Source: Microglena sp. YARC (taxonomy: Eukaryota; Chlorophyta; Chlorophyceae; Chlamydomonadales; Chlamydomonadaceae). Taken from it: a stretch of 64,000 nt of DNA. The position numbers and the translations under genes were made by a program. Location of the stretch: contig CM039464.1 in NCBI GenBank assembly GCA_022414725.1, positions 1,240,001 through 1,304,000 on the forward strand, read 5' to 3'. This document shows positions 19,401 through 33,938 of this stretch, piece by piece (positions within the stretch are counted from its first letter, which is position 1; each line of letters starts with the position of its first letter). The notes under the pieces are model-generated. The model was not told the DNA's origin, did no database searches, and was given only the letters and a program-made list of their open reading frames with translations.

Positions 19401-21349
19401 CAGTACGCCTGCCGTACTGGGTTTGCTCCGTAATACGGGGGCGGTAACCAGAATGCCGCCCCCTGCCCCCCTTGGGGTCCCCTGTGAGGTGTCCGCGGGT
19501 CTGTGCGTCTGTGGTCTCGGTCTCGGTCTCGGACCTGGGTCTCGGTCTCGGTCTGGGTCTTCATGTCGCTCTCGGACCTGGGTCTTGGTCTTGGCTTCAA
19601 TCTCGGTCTCGGTCTCGGTCTTGGACCTCGGACTCGGTTTCGCTCTCGGTCTCGATCTCGGCTTCGGTCTCGGACCTGGGTTTCGACTTCCGACCTGGGT
19701 CTCGGACCTCGGACCACCTTCTCGGTCTTGGTCTTCGTTTCGGTCTTGATCTCGGCTTCGGTCTCGGACCTGGGTTTCGATTTCGGACCTGGGTCTCGGA
19801 CCTGGGTCTCGGTCTGGGTCCTCGTTTCGGTCTCGGACCTCGGTCTCGATCTCCGACCTGGGTCTCGGTCCTCGGTCTTGGTCTGGGTCTTCGTTTCGGT
19901 CTCAGATCTCGGTCTGAGTCTCGGACCTCGGTCTTGGTCTCGATCTCGGTCTCGGACCTGGGTCTCAATCTCGGACCTGGGTCTCGACCTCGGTTTCGCT
20001 CCTCGGTCTCGGTCTCAGACCAGGGTCTCGACCCCGGTCTCGGACCTGGGTCTGGGTCTCGATCTCAGACCTGGGTCTCGGTATCGGTCTGGGTATCGGA
20101 CCTTGGTCTCGGTCACGGACCTGGGTCTCGGACCTCAGTCTCGATCTCGGTCTGGACCTCGATCTCGGTCTCGGTCTCGGTCACGGACCTGGACCTCGGT
20201 CTCGGTCTTGGACCTCGCTCTCGGACCTCCGTCTCGATCTCGGTCTGGACCTGGGTCTGGACCTGGGTCTCGGTATCGGCCTTGGTCTTGGACCTCGGTC
20301 TCGGACCTTGGTCTCGGTCTTGGACCTCGGTCTCGGTCTACGTCTCGGTCTCGACCTGCGTCTCGGTCTCGGACCTGGGTCTTGGTCTCGAGCTCTGTCT
20401 CGGACCTGGGTCTCGACCTCGGTTTCGCACCTCGGTCTCGGTCTTGGACCTCAGTCTCGGTCCCGAACCGCTGAGTCACGCGCAACGCCGGCTGGTGTGT
20501 CCCGAGGGCCCTCCCAAACGCCGAACCCTTAGGGCTAAATGGTTCCGCCTCCTCCGCCTCGGACCTGGGTCTCGAACTCGGACATAGGTCTGGGTCTCGA
20601 TCTCGGACCGGGGTCTCGATCTCGGACCTAGGTCTAGGTCTCGATCTCGGACCTGGGTCTCGATCTCGGACCTAGACCTGGGTCTCGATCTCGGACCTGG
20701 GTCTCGGTCTCGGACCTGGGTCTCGGTCTCGATCTCGGTCTCGGACGTGGGTCTCGGTCTCGACCTTGGTCTCGGACCTGGGTCTCGACCTTGATCTCGG
20801 ACCTCGGTCTCGGTCACGGACCTCGGTCTTGACCTGCGTCTCGGTCACGGACCTCGGTCTCGGACCTCGGTCCCGAGGCGCTGAGTCACGCGCAACGCCG
20901 GCTGGCGTGTCCTGAACGCCCTCCGAAACGCCGAACCCTTAGGGCTAACTCTTCCTCCTCCTCCTCCGCCTCCCCCGCCTCCGCCGGCAGTACGCCTGCC
21001 GTACTGGGTTTGCTCCCTAATACGGGGGCGGTAACCAGAATGCCGCCCCCTGCCCTCCCTGGTTCCTTGTGGGGTCTTCGGGGGTCTGTAGGGTCTGCGT
21101 GGGTATGTGGTCTCAGACCTGGGTCTCGGTCTCGGACCTAGGTCTCGATCTCGGTCTGGGTCTCGGTCTCTCGGTCTCGATCACGGAACTCGGTATCGAT
21201 CTGGGTCTCGGTCACGGACCTCGGTCTCGGTCTGGGTCTCGGTCACGGACCTCGGTCTGGGTCTCGGTCTCCAACTAGGTTGTTCGATAAGCTACCTAGT
21301 TGCGGTCTCGATCTCGAACCTGGGTCTCGGTCTCGGACCTCGATCTCGG

Positions 21350-24300
21350 TCTAGGACCTGGGTCTCGGTCTCGGATCTCGGTCTCGATCTCAGTGTGGGT
21401 CTCGGACCTCGGTCTCGATCTCGGTCAAGGTCTTGGACCTCGGTCTCGGTCTACGTCTCGGGCTCGGTCTCGGACCTGGGTCTCGCACCTTGGTCTCGGT
21501 CTCGGACCTCGGTCTCGGACCAGGGTCTCGACCCCGATCTCAGACCAGGGTCTCGACCTCGATCTCGCACCTCGGTCTCGGTCTCGGACCTCGGTCTCGC
21601 ACCTCGGTCTCGGTCTCGGTCTCGGTCACGGACCTCGGTCTCGGACCTGCGTCTCAACCTCGGTCTGGGTCTCGGACCTGCGTCTCGGTCTCGGACCTCG
21701 GTCTCGGACCTGGGTCTCGACCTCGGTCTCGCACCTGCGTCTCGGTCTCGGGCCTCGGTCTCGGTCCTGAGCTGCTGAGTCACGCGCAACGCCGGCTGGC
21801 GTGACCCGAGGGCCCTCCGAAACGCCGAACCCTTAGGGCTACCTTTCCTCCTCCTCCTCCTCCGCCCCCGCCGGCAGTACGCCTGCCGTACTGGGTTTGC
21901 TCCCTAATATGGGGGCGGTAACCAGAATGCCGCCCCCGTCCCTCCCTGGGTCTACGCGGGTCTGTGGGTCTGTGGTTGGTCTCGGTCTTGGTCTGGGTCT
22001 CGATCTCGGTCTGGGTCTTCATCTCGGTCTCGGACCTCGGTCAGTGTCTCGATCTCGGACCTGGGATTCGATCTCGGACTTGGGTCTGGGTCTCGATCTC
22101 GGTCTGGGTCTAGGTCTCGATCTCGCACCTCGGTTAGTGTCTCGGTCTCGGACTTGGGTCTCGGTCTCGGACCTCGGTCTCGGTCCCGAGCCGCTGAGTC
22201 ACGCGCAACGCCGGCTGGCGTGTCCCGAGAGCGCTCGGAACGCCGAACCCTTAGGGCTAACTTGTCCTCCTTCTCCTCCTCCGCCTCCGCCTCCTCCGCC
22301 GGCAATACGCCTGCCTTACTGGGTTTGCTCCCTACTCCCTAATACGGGGGCAGTAACCAGAATGCCGCCCCCTGCCCCCCCTTGGGGTCCCCTGTGAGGT
22401 CTGCGCGGGTCTGCGGGTCTGTGGTTGGTCTCGGTCTCGAACCTTGTTCTCGATCTCGGACCTCGGTCTCGGTCTCGGACCTCGGTCTCGGTCTCGGACC
22501 CCGGTCTCGATCATGGACCTGGGTCTCGATCTCGGACCTGGGTCTCGATCTCTGTCTGGGTCTCGATCTCGGACCTGGGTCTCGATCTCGGACCTAGCTC
22601 TGGGTCTCGATCTCTGTCTGGGTCTCGATCTCGGACCTAGGTCTGGGCCTCGATCTCGGTCTGGGTCTCGATCTCGGACCTGGGTCTTGGTCTCAGACCT
22701 GGGTTTCGATTTGGGACCTAGGTCTCGATCTCGGTCTGGGTCTCGATCACGGACCTCGGTCTCGATCAGGGTCACGATCACCTCGACCTCGGTCTGGGTC
22801 TCGGTCAAGGACCTCGATCTTGGTCACGGACCTCTGTCTCGATCTCGGACTTCGGTCTCGATCTCGGACATGGGTCTCGACCTCGGACCTAGGTCTCGGT
22901 CTCGGACCTGGGTCTCGGGCTCGGTCTGGGTCTCGGACCTCGGTCTTAGTCACAGACATCGGCCTCGACCTGCGTCTCGGTCTCAGACCTGGATCTCGGT
23001 CTCGGTCTCGGTCTCAGACTCGATCTCGGTCTGGATCTCGGTCTCGGTCTTGATCTCGGTCTCGGTCTCAGACCTGGACCTCGATCTCGGTCTAGGACCT
23101 GGGTCTCGGTCTCGGATCTCGGTCTCGATCTCAGTGTGGGTCTCGGACCTCGGTCTCGATCTCGGTCAAGGTCTTGGACCTCGGTCTCGGTCTACGTCTC
23201 GGGCTCGGTCTCGGACCTGGGTCTCGCACCTTGGTCTCGGTCTCGGACCTCGGTCTCGGACCAGGGTCTCGACCCCGATCTCAGACCAGGGTCTCGACCT
23301 CGATCTCGCACCTCGGTCTCGGTCTCGGACCTCGGTCTCGCACCTCGGTCTCGGTCTCGGTCTCGGTCTCGGACCTCGGTCTCGGACCTGCGTCTCAACC
23401 TCGGTCTGGGTCTCGGACCTGCGTCTCGGTCTCGGACCTCGGTCTCGGACCTGGGTCTCGACCTCGGTCTCGCACCTGCGTCTCGGTCTCGGGCCTCGGT
23501 CTCGGTCCTGAGCTGCTGAGTCACGCGCAACGCCGGCTGGCGTGACCTGAGGGCCCTCCGAAACGCCGAACCTTAGGGCTACCTTTCCTCCTCCTCCTCC
23601 TCCGCCCCCGCCGGCAGTACGCCTGCCGTACTGGGTTTGCTCCCTAATATGGGGGCGGTAACCAGAATGCCGCCCCCGTCCCTCCCTGGGTCTACGCGGG
23701 TCTGTGGGTCTGTGGTTGGTCTCGGTCTCGGTCTGGGTCTCGATCTCGGTCTGGGTCTTCATCTCGGTCTCGGACCTCGGTCAGTGTCTCGATCTCGGAC
23801 CTGGGATTCGATCTCGGACTTGGGTCTGGGTCTCGATCTCGGTCTGGGTCTAGGTCTCGATCTCGCACCTCGGTTAGTGTCTCGGTCTCGGACTTGGGTC
23901 TCGGTCTCGGACCTCGGTCTCGGTCCCGAGCCGCTGAGTCACGCGCAACGCCGGCTGGCGTGTCCCGAGAGCGCTCGGAACGCCGAACCCTTAGGGCTAA
24001 CTTGTCCTCCTTCTCCTCCTCCGCCTCCGCCTCCTCCGCCGGCAGTACGCCTGCCTTACTGGGTTTGCTCCCTACTCCCTAATACGGGGGCAGTAACCAG
24101 AATGCCGCCCCCTGCCCCCCCTTGGGGTCCCCTGTGAGGTCTGCGCGGGTCTGCGGGTCTGTGGTTGGTCTCGGTCTCGAACCTTGTTCTCGATCTCGGA
24201 CCTCGGTCTCGGTCTCGGACCTCGGTCTCGGTCTCGGACCCCGTCTCGATCATGGACCTGGGTCTCGATCTCGGACCTGGGTCTCGATCTCTGTCTGGGT

Positions 24301-24740
24301 CTCGATCTCGGACCTGGGTCTCGATCTCGGACCTAGCTCTGGTCTCGATCTCTGTCTGGGTCTCGATCTCGGACCTAGGTCTGGGCCTCGATCTCGGTCT
24401 GGGTCTCGATCTCGGACCTGGGTCTTGGTCTCAGACCTGGGTTTCGATTTGGGACCTAGGTCTCGATCTCGGTCTGGGTCTCGATCACGGACCTCGGTCT
24501 CGATCAGGGTCACGATCACCTCGACCTCGGTCTGGGTCTCGGTCAAGGACCTCGATCTTGGTCACGGACCTCTGTCTCGATCTCGGACTTCGGTCTCGAT
24601 CTCGGACATGGGTCTCGATCTCGGACCTAGGTCTCGGTCTCGGACCTGGGTCTCGGGCTCGGTCTGGGTCTCGGACCTCGGTCTTAGTCACAGACATCGG
24701 TCTCGACCTGCGTCTCGGTCTCAGACCTGGATCTCGGTCT
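21350..24740. repeat. 1.74-kb tandem duplication inside the satellite
   Basis: Landmarks repeat with an offset of 1740 bp: gtctaggacctgggtctc at about 21352 and 23092, the ccagggtctcgacctcg segment at about 21545 and 23285, and tccctaatatgggggcgg at 21901 and 23641. One spacer in the second copy has lost a C in its 'gaacccttaggg' word. A related longer segment also exists at 16.0-17.9 kb (offset 4836) and at 29.0-30.5 kb (offset 8102), so the satellite has higher-order structure. Confidence 0.75.
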
Positions 24741-27700
24741 CGGACCTTGGTCTCGGTCACGGACCTCGGTCTCGGACCTGGTTCTCGACCTTGGTCTCGC
24801 ACCTCGGTCTCGGTCTCGGACCTCGGTTTCGATCCCGAGCCGCTGAGTCACACGCAACGCCGGCTGGCGTGTCCCGAAATCCCTCCGAAACGCCAAACCC
24901 TTAGGGCTAACTTGTCCTCCTCCTCCTCCTCCTCCTCCTCCTCCGGCAGTACGCCAGCCGTACTGGGTTTGCTCCCTAATACGGGGGCGGTAACGAGAAT
25001 GCCGCCCCTGTCCCTCCCTGGGTCTGCGCGGGTCTGTGGGTCTGTGGTTGGTCTCGGTCTCGGTCTGGGTCTCGATCTCGGTCTGGGTCTCGGACCTCGG
25101 TCTCAGACCTCGGTCAGTGTCTCGATCTCGGACCTGGGATTCGATCTCGGACCTAGGTTTGGGTCTCGATCTCGGACCTAGGCCTATGTATCGATCTCGG
25201 ACCTGGGTCTCGGTCTCGGACCTAGGTCTGGGTCTCGGTCTCGGACCTCGGTCTCGGTCTACGTCTCGGTCTCGACCTGCGTCTTGGTCTCGGACCTCGG
25301 TCTCGGTCTACGTCTTGATCTCGACCTGCGTCTCGGTCTCGGACCTCGGTCTCTGTCTACGTCTCGATCTCGACCTGCGTCTCGGTCTCGGACCTAGGTC
25401 TGGGTCTCGATCTCGGACCTGGACCTCTGTCTCGGCTTCGGTCTCGGACCTGGGTTTCGACTTCGGACCTGGGTCTCAGACCTTGGACCACCTTCTCGGT
25501 CTTGGTCTTCGTCTCGGTCTTGATCTCGGCTTCGGTCTCGGACCTGGGTTTCGATTTCGGACCTGGGTCTCAGACCTCGGTCTCAGTCTGGGTCCTCGTT
25601 TCGGTCTCGGACCTCGGTCTCGATCTCCGACCTGGGTCTCGGTCCTCGGTCTCGGTCTGGGTCTTCGTGTTGGTCTCGGATCTCGGTCTGAGTCTCGGAC
25701 CTCGGCCTCGGTCTCGATCTCGGTCTCGGACCTGGGTCTCAATCTCGGACCTGGGTCTCGACCTCGGTTTAGCTCCTCGGTCCCGGTCTCGGACCAGGGT
25801 CTCGACCCCGGTCTCGGACCTGGGTCTGGGTCTCGATCTCAGACCTGGGTCTCGGTATCGGTCTGGGTATCGGACCTTGGTCTCGGTCACGGACCTGGTT
25901 CTCGGACCTCAGTCTCGATCTCGGTCTGGACCTCGATCTCGGTCTCGGTCTCGGTCACAGACCTGGACCTCGGTCTCGGTCTTGGACCTCGCTCTCGGAC
26001 CTCGGTCTCGATCTCGGTCTGGACCTGGGTCTGGACCTGGGTCTTGGTCTCGGTCTTGGTCTTGGACCTCGGTCTCGGTCTTGGACTTCGGTCTCGGTCT
26101 ACGTCTCGGTCTCGACCTGCGTCTCGGTCTCGGACCTGAGTCTTGGTCTCGAGCTCTGTCTCGGACCTGGGTCTCGACCTCGGTTTCGCACCTCGGTCTC
26201 GGTCTTGTACCTCAGTCTTGGTCCCGAGCCGCTGAGTCACGCGCAACGCCGGCTGGTGTGTCCCGAGGGCCCTCCCAAACGCCGAACCCTTAGGGCTAAA
26301 TGGCTCCGCCTCCTCCGCCTCCTCCGCCAGTACCCCTTTCGTACTGGGTTCGCTCCCTAATACGGGGGCGGTAACCAGAATGCCGCCCCCTGCCCCCCTT
26401 GGGTTCCTTGTGGGGTCTTCGGGGGTCGGTGGTCTCGGACCTGGGTCTGGGTCTCGGTCTCGAACCTTGGTCTCGATCTCGGTCCTCGGTCTTGGACCTC
26501 GGTCTCAATCCCGAGCCGCTGGGTCACGCGCAACGCCGGCTGGCGTGTTCCGAGGGCGCTCCGAACGCCGAACCCTTAGGGCTAAATGGCTCCCCCGCCT
26601 CCGCTGCCGGCAGTACGCCTGCCGTACTGGGTTTGCTCCCTAATACGGGGGCGGTAACCAGAATGCGACCCCCTGCCCCCCATAGAGTCCCTTGTGGGGT
26701 CGGCGCGGGTCTGTGGTCTCGGACCTGGGTCTCGATCTCGGACCTAAATCTCGATCTCGGTCTGGGTCTCGATCTCGGACCTGGGTCTCGGACCTGGGTC
26801 TGGGTCTCGGTCTCGGTTTGGGTCTCGATCTCGGACCAGGGTCTCGGTCTCGGTCTGGGTATCGGACCTTGGTCTCGGTCACGGACCTGGGTCTCGGACC
26901 TCAGTCTCGATCTCGGTCTGGACCTCGATCTAGGTCTCGGTCTCGGTCACGGACCTGGACCTCGGTCTCGGTCTTGGACCTCGGTCTAGGACCTCGGTCG
27001 CGATCTCGGTCTGGACCTCGATCGCGGTCTCGGTCTCGGTCTCGGACCTGGGTTGGGACCTCGGTCTCGGTCTTGGACCTCGGTCTCGGACCTCGGTCTC
27101 GGTCTTGGACCTCGGTCTCGGTCTACGACCGGTCTCGTCCTGCGTCTCGGTCTCGCACCTCGGTCTCGGTCTCGGACCTCGACCTCGGACCTAGGTCTCG
27201 ACCTCGGTCTCGCACCTCGGTCTCGGTCTCGGACCTAGGTCTCGGTCCCGAGCCGCTGAGTCACGCGCAACGCCGGCTGGCGTGTCCCGAGAGCGCTCCG
27301 AACGCCGAACCCTTAGGGCTGAATGGCTCCCCCTCCGCCTCCTCCTCCCCCGCCGGCAGTACGCCTACCGTACTGGGTTTGCTCCCTAATACGGGGGCGG
27401 TAATAAACAGGCTGTAAACCAGAATGCCGCCCCCTGCCCCCCCTTGGGTCCCCTGTGAGGTCTGCGCGGGTCTGTGGGTCTGTGGTCTCGGTCTCGTTCT
27501 CGGACCTGGGTCTCGACCTCGATCTCTGACCTCGGTCTCGGACCTCGGACCTGGGTCTCGATCTCGGATCTCTGACCTTGGTCTCGGACCTCGGACCTGG
27601 GTCTCGATCTCGGACCTAGGTCAGGGTCTCGTTCTCGGACCTAGGTCTAGGTCCTGATCTCGGACCTAGGTCTGGGTCTCGATCTCGAACCTAGGTCTAG

Positions 27701-30700
27701 GTCTCGATCTCGGACTCAGGATTCGATCTCGGACCTGGGTCTCGATCTCGGACCTGGGTCTCGATCTAGGACCTAGGTCTGGGTCTCGATCTCGGACTTA
27801 GGTCTCGGACCTCCGTCTCGACCATGGTCTCGCTCCTCGGTCTCGACCATGGTCTCGGGCCTCGGTCTCGATCTCGGTCTGGTTCTCGATCACGGACCTA
27901 GACCTCGGTCTGGGTCCGGGTCACGGACCTAGACCTCGGGCTGGGTCTTGGTAAAGGACCTCGATCTCGGTCACGGACCTCGGTCTCGATCTTGGACTTC
28001 GGTCTGGGTCTCGGACCTCGATCTCGGTCACGGACCTTGGTTTCGATCTCGGACTTCGATCTCGATCTCGGGCCTGGGTCTCGGTCTCGGACCTCGGTCT
28101 CGGACCTCGGTCTCGGACTCGGACCTCGGTCTCGGACCTCGGTCTGGGACCTCGGTCTCGGACCTTGGTCTCGCACCTGCGTCTCGGTCTCGGTCTCGGA
28201 CCTTGGTCTCGCACCTGCGTCTCGGTCTCGGTCTCAGACCTCGGTCTCGGACCTCGGTCTCGGACCTCGGTCTCGGACCTCGGTCTCGGACCTAGGTCTC
28301 AGACCTCGGTCTCGGTCTCGGTCTCGGTCTGGGACCTCGGTCTCGGACCTCGGTCTCGGTCCCGAGCCGCTGAGTCACGCGCAACGCCGGCTGGCGTATC
28401 CCGAACGCCGAACCCTTAGGGCTAAATTGTCCTCCTCCTCTTCCTCCTCCTCCGCCCCCGCCGGCAGTACGCCTGCCGTACTGGGTTTGCTCCCTAATAC
28501 GGGGGCGGTAACCAGAATGCCGCCCCCTGCCCCCCCTTGGGGTCCCCTGTGAGGTCTGTGCGGGTCTGTGGGTCTGTGGTTGGTCACGGTCTCGGACCTT
28601 GTTCTCGGTCTCGACCTCGGACCTGGGTCTCAATCTCGGACCTAGGTCTGGGTCTCGATCTCGGACCTGGGTCTCGATCTCGGACATAGGTCTGGGTCTC
28701 GATCTCGGACCGGGGTCTCGATCTCGGACCTAGGTCTAGGTCTCGATCTCGGACCTGGGTCTCGATCTCGGACCTAGACCTGGGTCTCGATCTCGGACCT
28801 GGGTCTCGGTCTCGCACCTCGGTCTCGGTCTCGATCTCTGTCTCGGTCCTTTGTCTCGGTCTCGACCTTGGTCTCGGACCTGGGTCTCGACCTTGATCTC
28901 GGACCTCGGTCTCGGTCACGGACCTCGGTCTCAACCTGCGTCTCGGTCACGGACCTTGGACTCGGTCCTTGGTCCCGAGGCGCTGAGTCACGCGCAACGC
29001 CGGCTGGCGTGTCCTGAACGCCCTCCGAAACGCCGAACCCTTAGGGCTAACTCTTCCTCCTTCTCCTCCGCCTCCCCCGCCTCCGCCGGCAGTACGCCTG
29101 CCGTACTGGGTTAGCTCCCTAATACGGGGGCGGTAACCAGAATGCCGCCCCCTGCCCTCCCTGGTTCCTTGTGGGGTCTTCGGGGGTCTGTAGGGTCTGC
29201 GTGGGTATGTGGTCTCGGACCTGGGTCTCGGTCTCGGACCTAGGTCTCGATCTCGGTCTGGGTCTCGGTCTCTCGGTCTCGATCACGGAACTCGGTATCG
29301 ATCTGGGTCTCGGTCACGGACCTCGGTCTCGGTCTGGGTCTCGGTCACGGACCTCGGTCTGGGTCTCGGTCTCCAACTAGGTTGTTCGATAAGCTACCTA
29401 GTTGCGGTCTCGATCTCGAACCTGGGTCTCGGTCTCGGACCTCGATCTCGGACCTGGGTCTCGGATCTCGGACCTGGGTCTGGGATCTCGGACCTGGGTC
29501 TGGGATCTCGGACCTGGGTCTCGGATCTCGGACCTGGGACCGGACCTCGATCTCGAACCTGGGTCTCGGATCTCGGTCTCGATCTCAGTGTGGGTCTCGG
29601 ACCTCGGTCTCGATCTCGGTCAAGGTCTTCGACCTCGGTCTCGGTCTACGTCTCGGGCTCGGTCTCGGACCTTGGTCTCGCACCTTGGTCTCGGTCCTGG
29701 ACCTCGGTCTCGGACAAGGGTCTCGACCTCGATCTTGCACCTCGGTCTCGGTCTCGGACCTCGGTCTCGCACTTCGGTCTCGGTCTCGGTCTCGGTCACG
29801 GACCTCGGTCTCGGACCTGCGTCTCAACCCCGGTCTGGGTCTCGGACCTGCGTCTCGGTCTCGGACCTCGGTCTCGGACCTGGGTCTCGACCTCGGTCTC
29901 GCACCTGCGTCTCGGTCTCGGACCTCGGTCTCGGTCCTGAGCTGCTGAGTCACGCGCAACGCCGGCTGGCGTGACCCGAGGGCCCTCCGAAACGCCGAAC
30001 CCTTAGGGCTACCTTTCCTCCTCCTCCTCCTCCACCCCCGCCGGCAGTACGCCTGCCGTACTGGGTTTGCTCCCTAATATGGCGGCGGTAACCAGAATGC
30101 CGCCCCCGTCCCTCCCTGGGTCTACGCAGGTCTGTGGGTCTGTGGTTGGTCTCGGTCTCGGTCTGGGTCTCGATCTCGGTCTGGGTCTTCATCTCGGTCT
30201 CGGACCTCGGTCAGTGTCTCGATCTCGGACCTGGGATTCGATCTCGGACTTGGGTCTGGGTCTCGATCTCGGTCTGGGTCTAGGTCTCGATCTCGCACCT
30301 CGGTCAGTGTCTCGGTCTCGGACCTGGGTCTGGGTCTCGGACCTCGGTCTCGGTCCCGAGCCGCTGAGTCACGCGCAACGCCGGCTGGCGTGTCCCGAGA
30401 GCGCTCCGAACGCCGAACCCTTAGGGCTAACTTGTCTTCCTTCTCCTCCTCCGCCTCCGCCTCCTCCGCCGGCAGTACGCCTGCCTTACTGGGTTCGCTC
30501 CCTAATACGGGGGCGGTAACCAGAATGCCGCCCCCGTCCCTCCCTGGGTCTGCGCGGGTCTGTGGGTCTGTGGTTGGTCTCGGTCTCGGTCTGGGTCTCG
30601 ATCTCGGTCTGGGTCTTCATCTCGGTCTCGGACCTCGGTCAGTGTCTCGATCTCGGACCTGGGATTGGATCTCGGACTTGGGTCAGGGTCTCGATCTCGG

Positions 30701-30810
30701 TCTGGGTCTAGCTCTCGATCTCGGACCTCGGTCAGTGTCTCGGTCTCGGACCTGGGTCTGGGTCTCGGACCTCGGTCTCGGTCCCGAGCCGCTGAGTCAC
30801 GCGCAACGCC

Positions 30811-31822
30811 TGGTGTGTGTGTGCATGAGTGTCTGATTGGGTTGTGTTTGTCCATGGGATTGTCTTGTAGTGCATGGATGACTAGGTGTGTGTATCTGTG
30901 TACGGAAACAGATCTGTGTGGCAGTGCATGTGTAGCCAGATGTGTGTGCATGTGCCTGGGGTTGTCTTATAGTGCATGGATGGCCAGGTGTGTGTATATG
31001 GGATGAAATGTGCTGTTTGGCAGTGCATGTGCAACCAGTTGTTCGTTTGTGTGTTTGGCCTCACAAATCACCACACCATACCACACCACACCATACCACA
31101 CCACACCATACCACACCACCACAAAAGGACTCAAAATGACACGACACGACACGACACAACACAACACAAAACAACACAACTCACCACAACTCACCACAAC
31201 TCACTACAACTCATCTCAAATCACTAAAAATCACCACACCACACGACACCACACCACAAAATAAACGCCACAAAAGGACACAAAATGACACAAAAAGACA
31301 CGAAGGACACAAAACGACACGACACAGCACAATACAACTCACCACAACTCACCACACCACACACACACACCACACCACACCACACCACACACACACCACA
31401 CCACACCACACCACACCACACACACCACACCACACCACACCACACCACACCACACCACACCACACACACACCACACCACACCACACCACACCACACCACA
31501 CCACACCACACCACACCACACCACACCACACCACACCACACCACACCACACACACCACACCACACCACACCACACCACACCACACCACACCACACCACAC
31601 CACACCACACCACACCACACCACACCACACCACACCACACACACACCACACCACACCACACCACACCACACCACACCACACCACACCACACCACACCACA
31701 CCACACCACACCACACCACACCACACCACACCACACCACACCACACCACACCACACCACACCACACCACACCACATCACACCACACCACACCACACCACA
31801 CCGCACCACACCGCACCACACT
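30811..31822. repeat. Insertion of TG-rich repeats and a (CCACA)n array within a satellite spacer
   Basis: The spacer sequence breaks after gcgcaacgcc (30810) and resumes at gcaacgccgaaccc (31822). In between are imperfect tgtgtgcatgagtg/tagtgcatggatg repeats (30812-31070) and a mixed acacgacac/caactcac region. These are followed by an almost pure CCACA pentamer array (31350-31800) with occasional CA slips. Long His/Thr/Pro or Val/Cys/Gly frames across it are repeat shadows. Confidence 0.85.
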
Positions 31823-33861
31823 GCAACGCCGAACCCTTAGGGCTAACTTGTCCTCCTCCTCCTCCTCCTCCTCCTCCTCCTCCTCCTCCGGCAGTGCGCC
31901 TGCCGTACTGGGTTTGCTCCCTAATACGGGGGCGGTAATAAGAATGCCGCCCCTGTCCCTCCCTGGGTCTGCGCGGGTCTGTGGGTCTGTGGTTGGTCTC
32001 GGTCTCGGTGTGGGTCTCGATCTCGGTCTGGGTCTCGGACCTCGGTCTCAGACCTCGGTCAGTGTCTCGAACTCGGACCTGGGATTCGATCTCGGACCTA
32101 GGTTTGGGTCTCGATCTCGGACCTAGGTCTAGGTCTCGATCTCGGACCTGGGTCTCGGTCTCGGACCTAGGTCTGGGTCTCGGTCTCGGACCTGGGATTC
32201 GATCTCGGACCTAGGTTTGGGTCTCGATCTCGGACCTAGGTCTAGGTCTCGATCTCGGACCTGGGTCTCGGTCTCGGACCTAGGTCTGGGTCTCGGTCTC
32301 GGACCTCGGTCTCGGTCTACGTCTCGGTCTCGACCTGCGTCTCGGTCTCCGACAACGGTTTTCGGTTTCGGTCTCGGTCTACGTCTCGATCTCGACCTGC
32401 GTCTCGGTCTTGGACCTAGGTCTGGGTCTCGATCTGGGACCAGGACATCGGTCTTGGTCCCGAGCCGCTGAGTCACGCGCAACGCCGGCTGGCGTTTCTT
32501 GAGAGCGCTCCGAACACCAAACCCTTAGGGCTAACTTTCCTCCTCCTCCGCCTCCTCCTCCGCCGGCAGTACGCCTGCCGTACTGGGTTTGCTCCGTAAT
32601 ACGGGGGCGGTAACCAGAATGCCGCCCCCTGCCCCCCTTGGGGTCCCCTGTGAGGTGTCGGCGGGTCTGTGCGTCTGTGGTCTCGGTCTCGGTCTCGGAC
32701 CTGGGTCTCGGTCTCGGTCTGGGTCTTCATGTCGCTCTCGGACCTGGGTCTTGGTCTTGGCTTCGATCTCGGTCTCGGTCTCGGTCTTGGACCTCGGACT
32801 CGGTTTCGCTCTCGGTCTCGATCTCGGCTTCGGTCTCTGACCTGGGTTTCGACTTCGGACCTGGGTCTCGGACCTCGGTCTCGGTCTGGGTCCTCGTTTC
32901 GGTCTCAGACCTCGGTCTCGATCTCCGACCTGGGTCTTGGTCCTCGGTCTCGGTCTGGGTGTTCGTTTCGGTCTCGGATCTCGGTCTGAGTCTCGGACCT
33001 CGGTCTCGGTCTCAATCTTGGTCTCGGACCTGGGTCACCATCTCGGTTTCGCTCCTCGGTCTCGGTCTCGGACCAGGGTCTCGACCCCGGTCTCGGACCT
33101 GGGTCTGGGTCTCGATCTCAGACCTGGGTCTCGGTATCGGTCTGGGTATCGGACCTTGGTCTCGGTCACGGACCTGGGTCTCGGACCTCAGTCTCGATCT
33201 CGGTCTGGACCCCGATCTCGGTCTCGGTCTCGGTCACGGACCTGGACCTCGGTCTCGGTCTTGGACCTCGGTCTCGGACCTCGGTCTCGATCTCGGTCTG
33301 GACCTGGGTCTGGACCTGGGTCTCGGTCTCGGTCTTGGTCTTGGACCTCGGTCTCGGACCTCGGTCTCGGTCTTGGACCTCGGTCTCGGTCTACGTCTCG
33401 GTCTCGACCTGCGTCTCAGTCTCGGACCTGGGTCTCGGTCTCGAGCTCGGTCTCGGACCTGGGTCTCGACCTCGGTTTCGCACCTCGGTCTTGGTCTTGG
33501 ACCTCAGTCTCGGTCCCGAGCCGCTGAGTCACGCGCAACGCCGGCTGGTGTGTCCCGAGGGCCATCCCAAACGCCGAACCCTTAGGGCTAAATGGCTCCG
33601 CCTCCTCTGCCTCCTCCGCCAGTACGCCTGCCGTACTGGGTTCGCTCCCTAATACGGGGGCGGTAACCAGAATGCCGCCCCCTGCCCCCCTTGGGTTCCT
33701 TGTGGGGTCTTCGGGGGTCGGTGGTCTCGGACCTGGGTCTGGGTCTCGGTCTCGGACCTTGGTCTCGATCTCGGTCCTCGGTCTCGGACCTCGATCTCGT
33801 TCACGGACCTCAGACCTCGGTCCGGGTCTTGATCTCGGACCTGGGTCTCGATCTGGGTCTG

Positions 33862-33938
<77 letters not shown>

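Noticed and set aside
31224..31938. Long His/Thr/Pro and Val/Cys/Gly ORFs
   Set aside because: Translation of the CCACA pentamer array in different frames.
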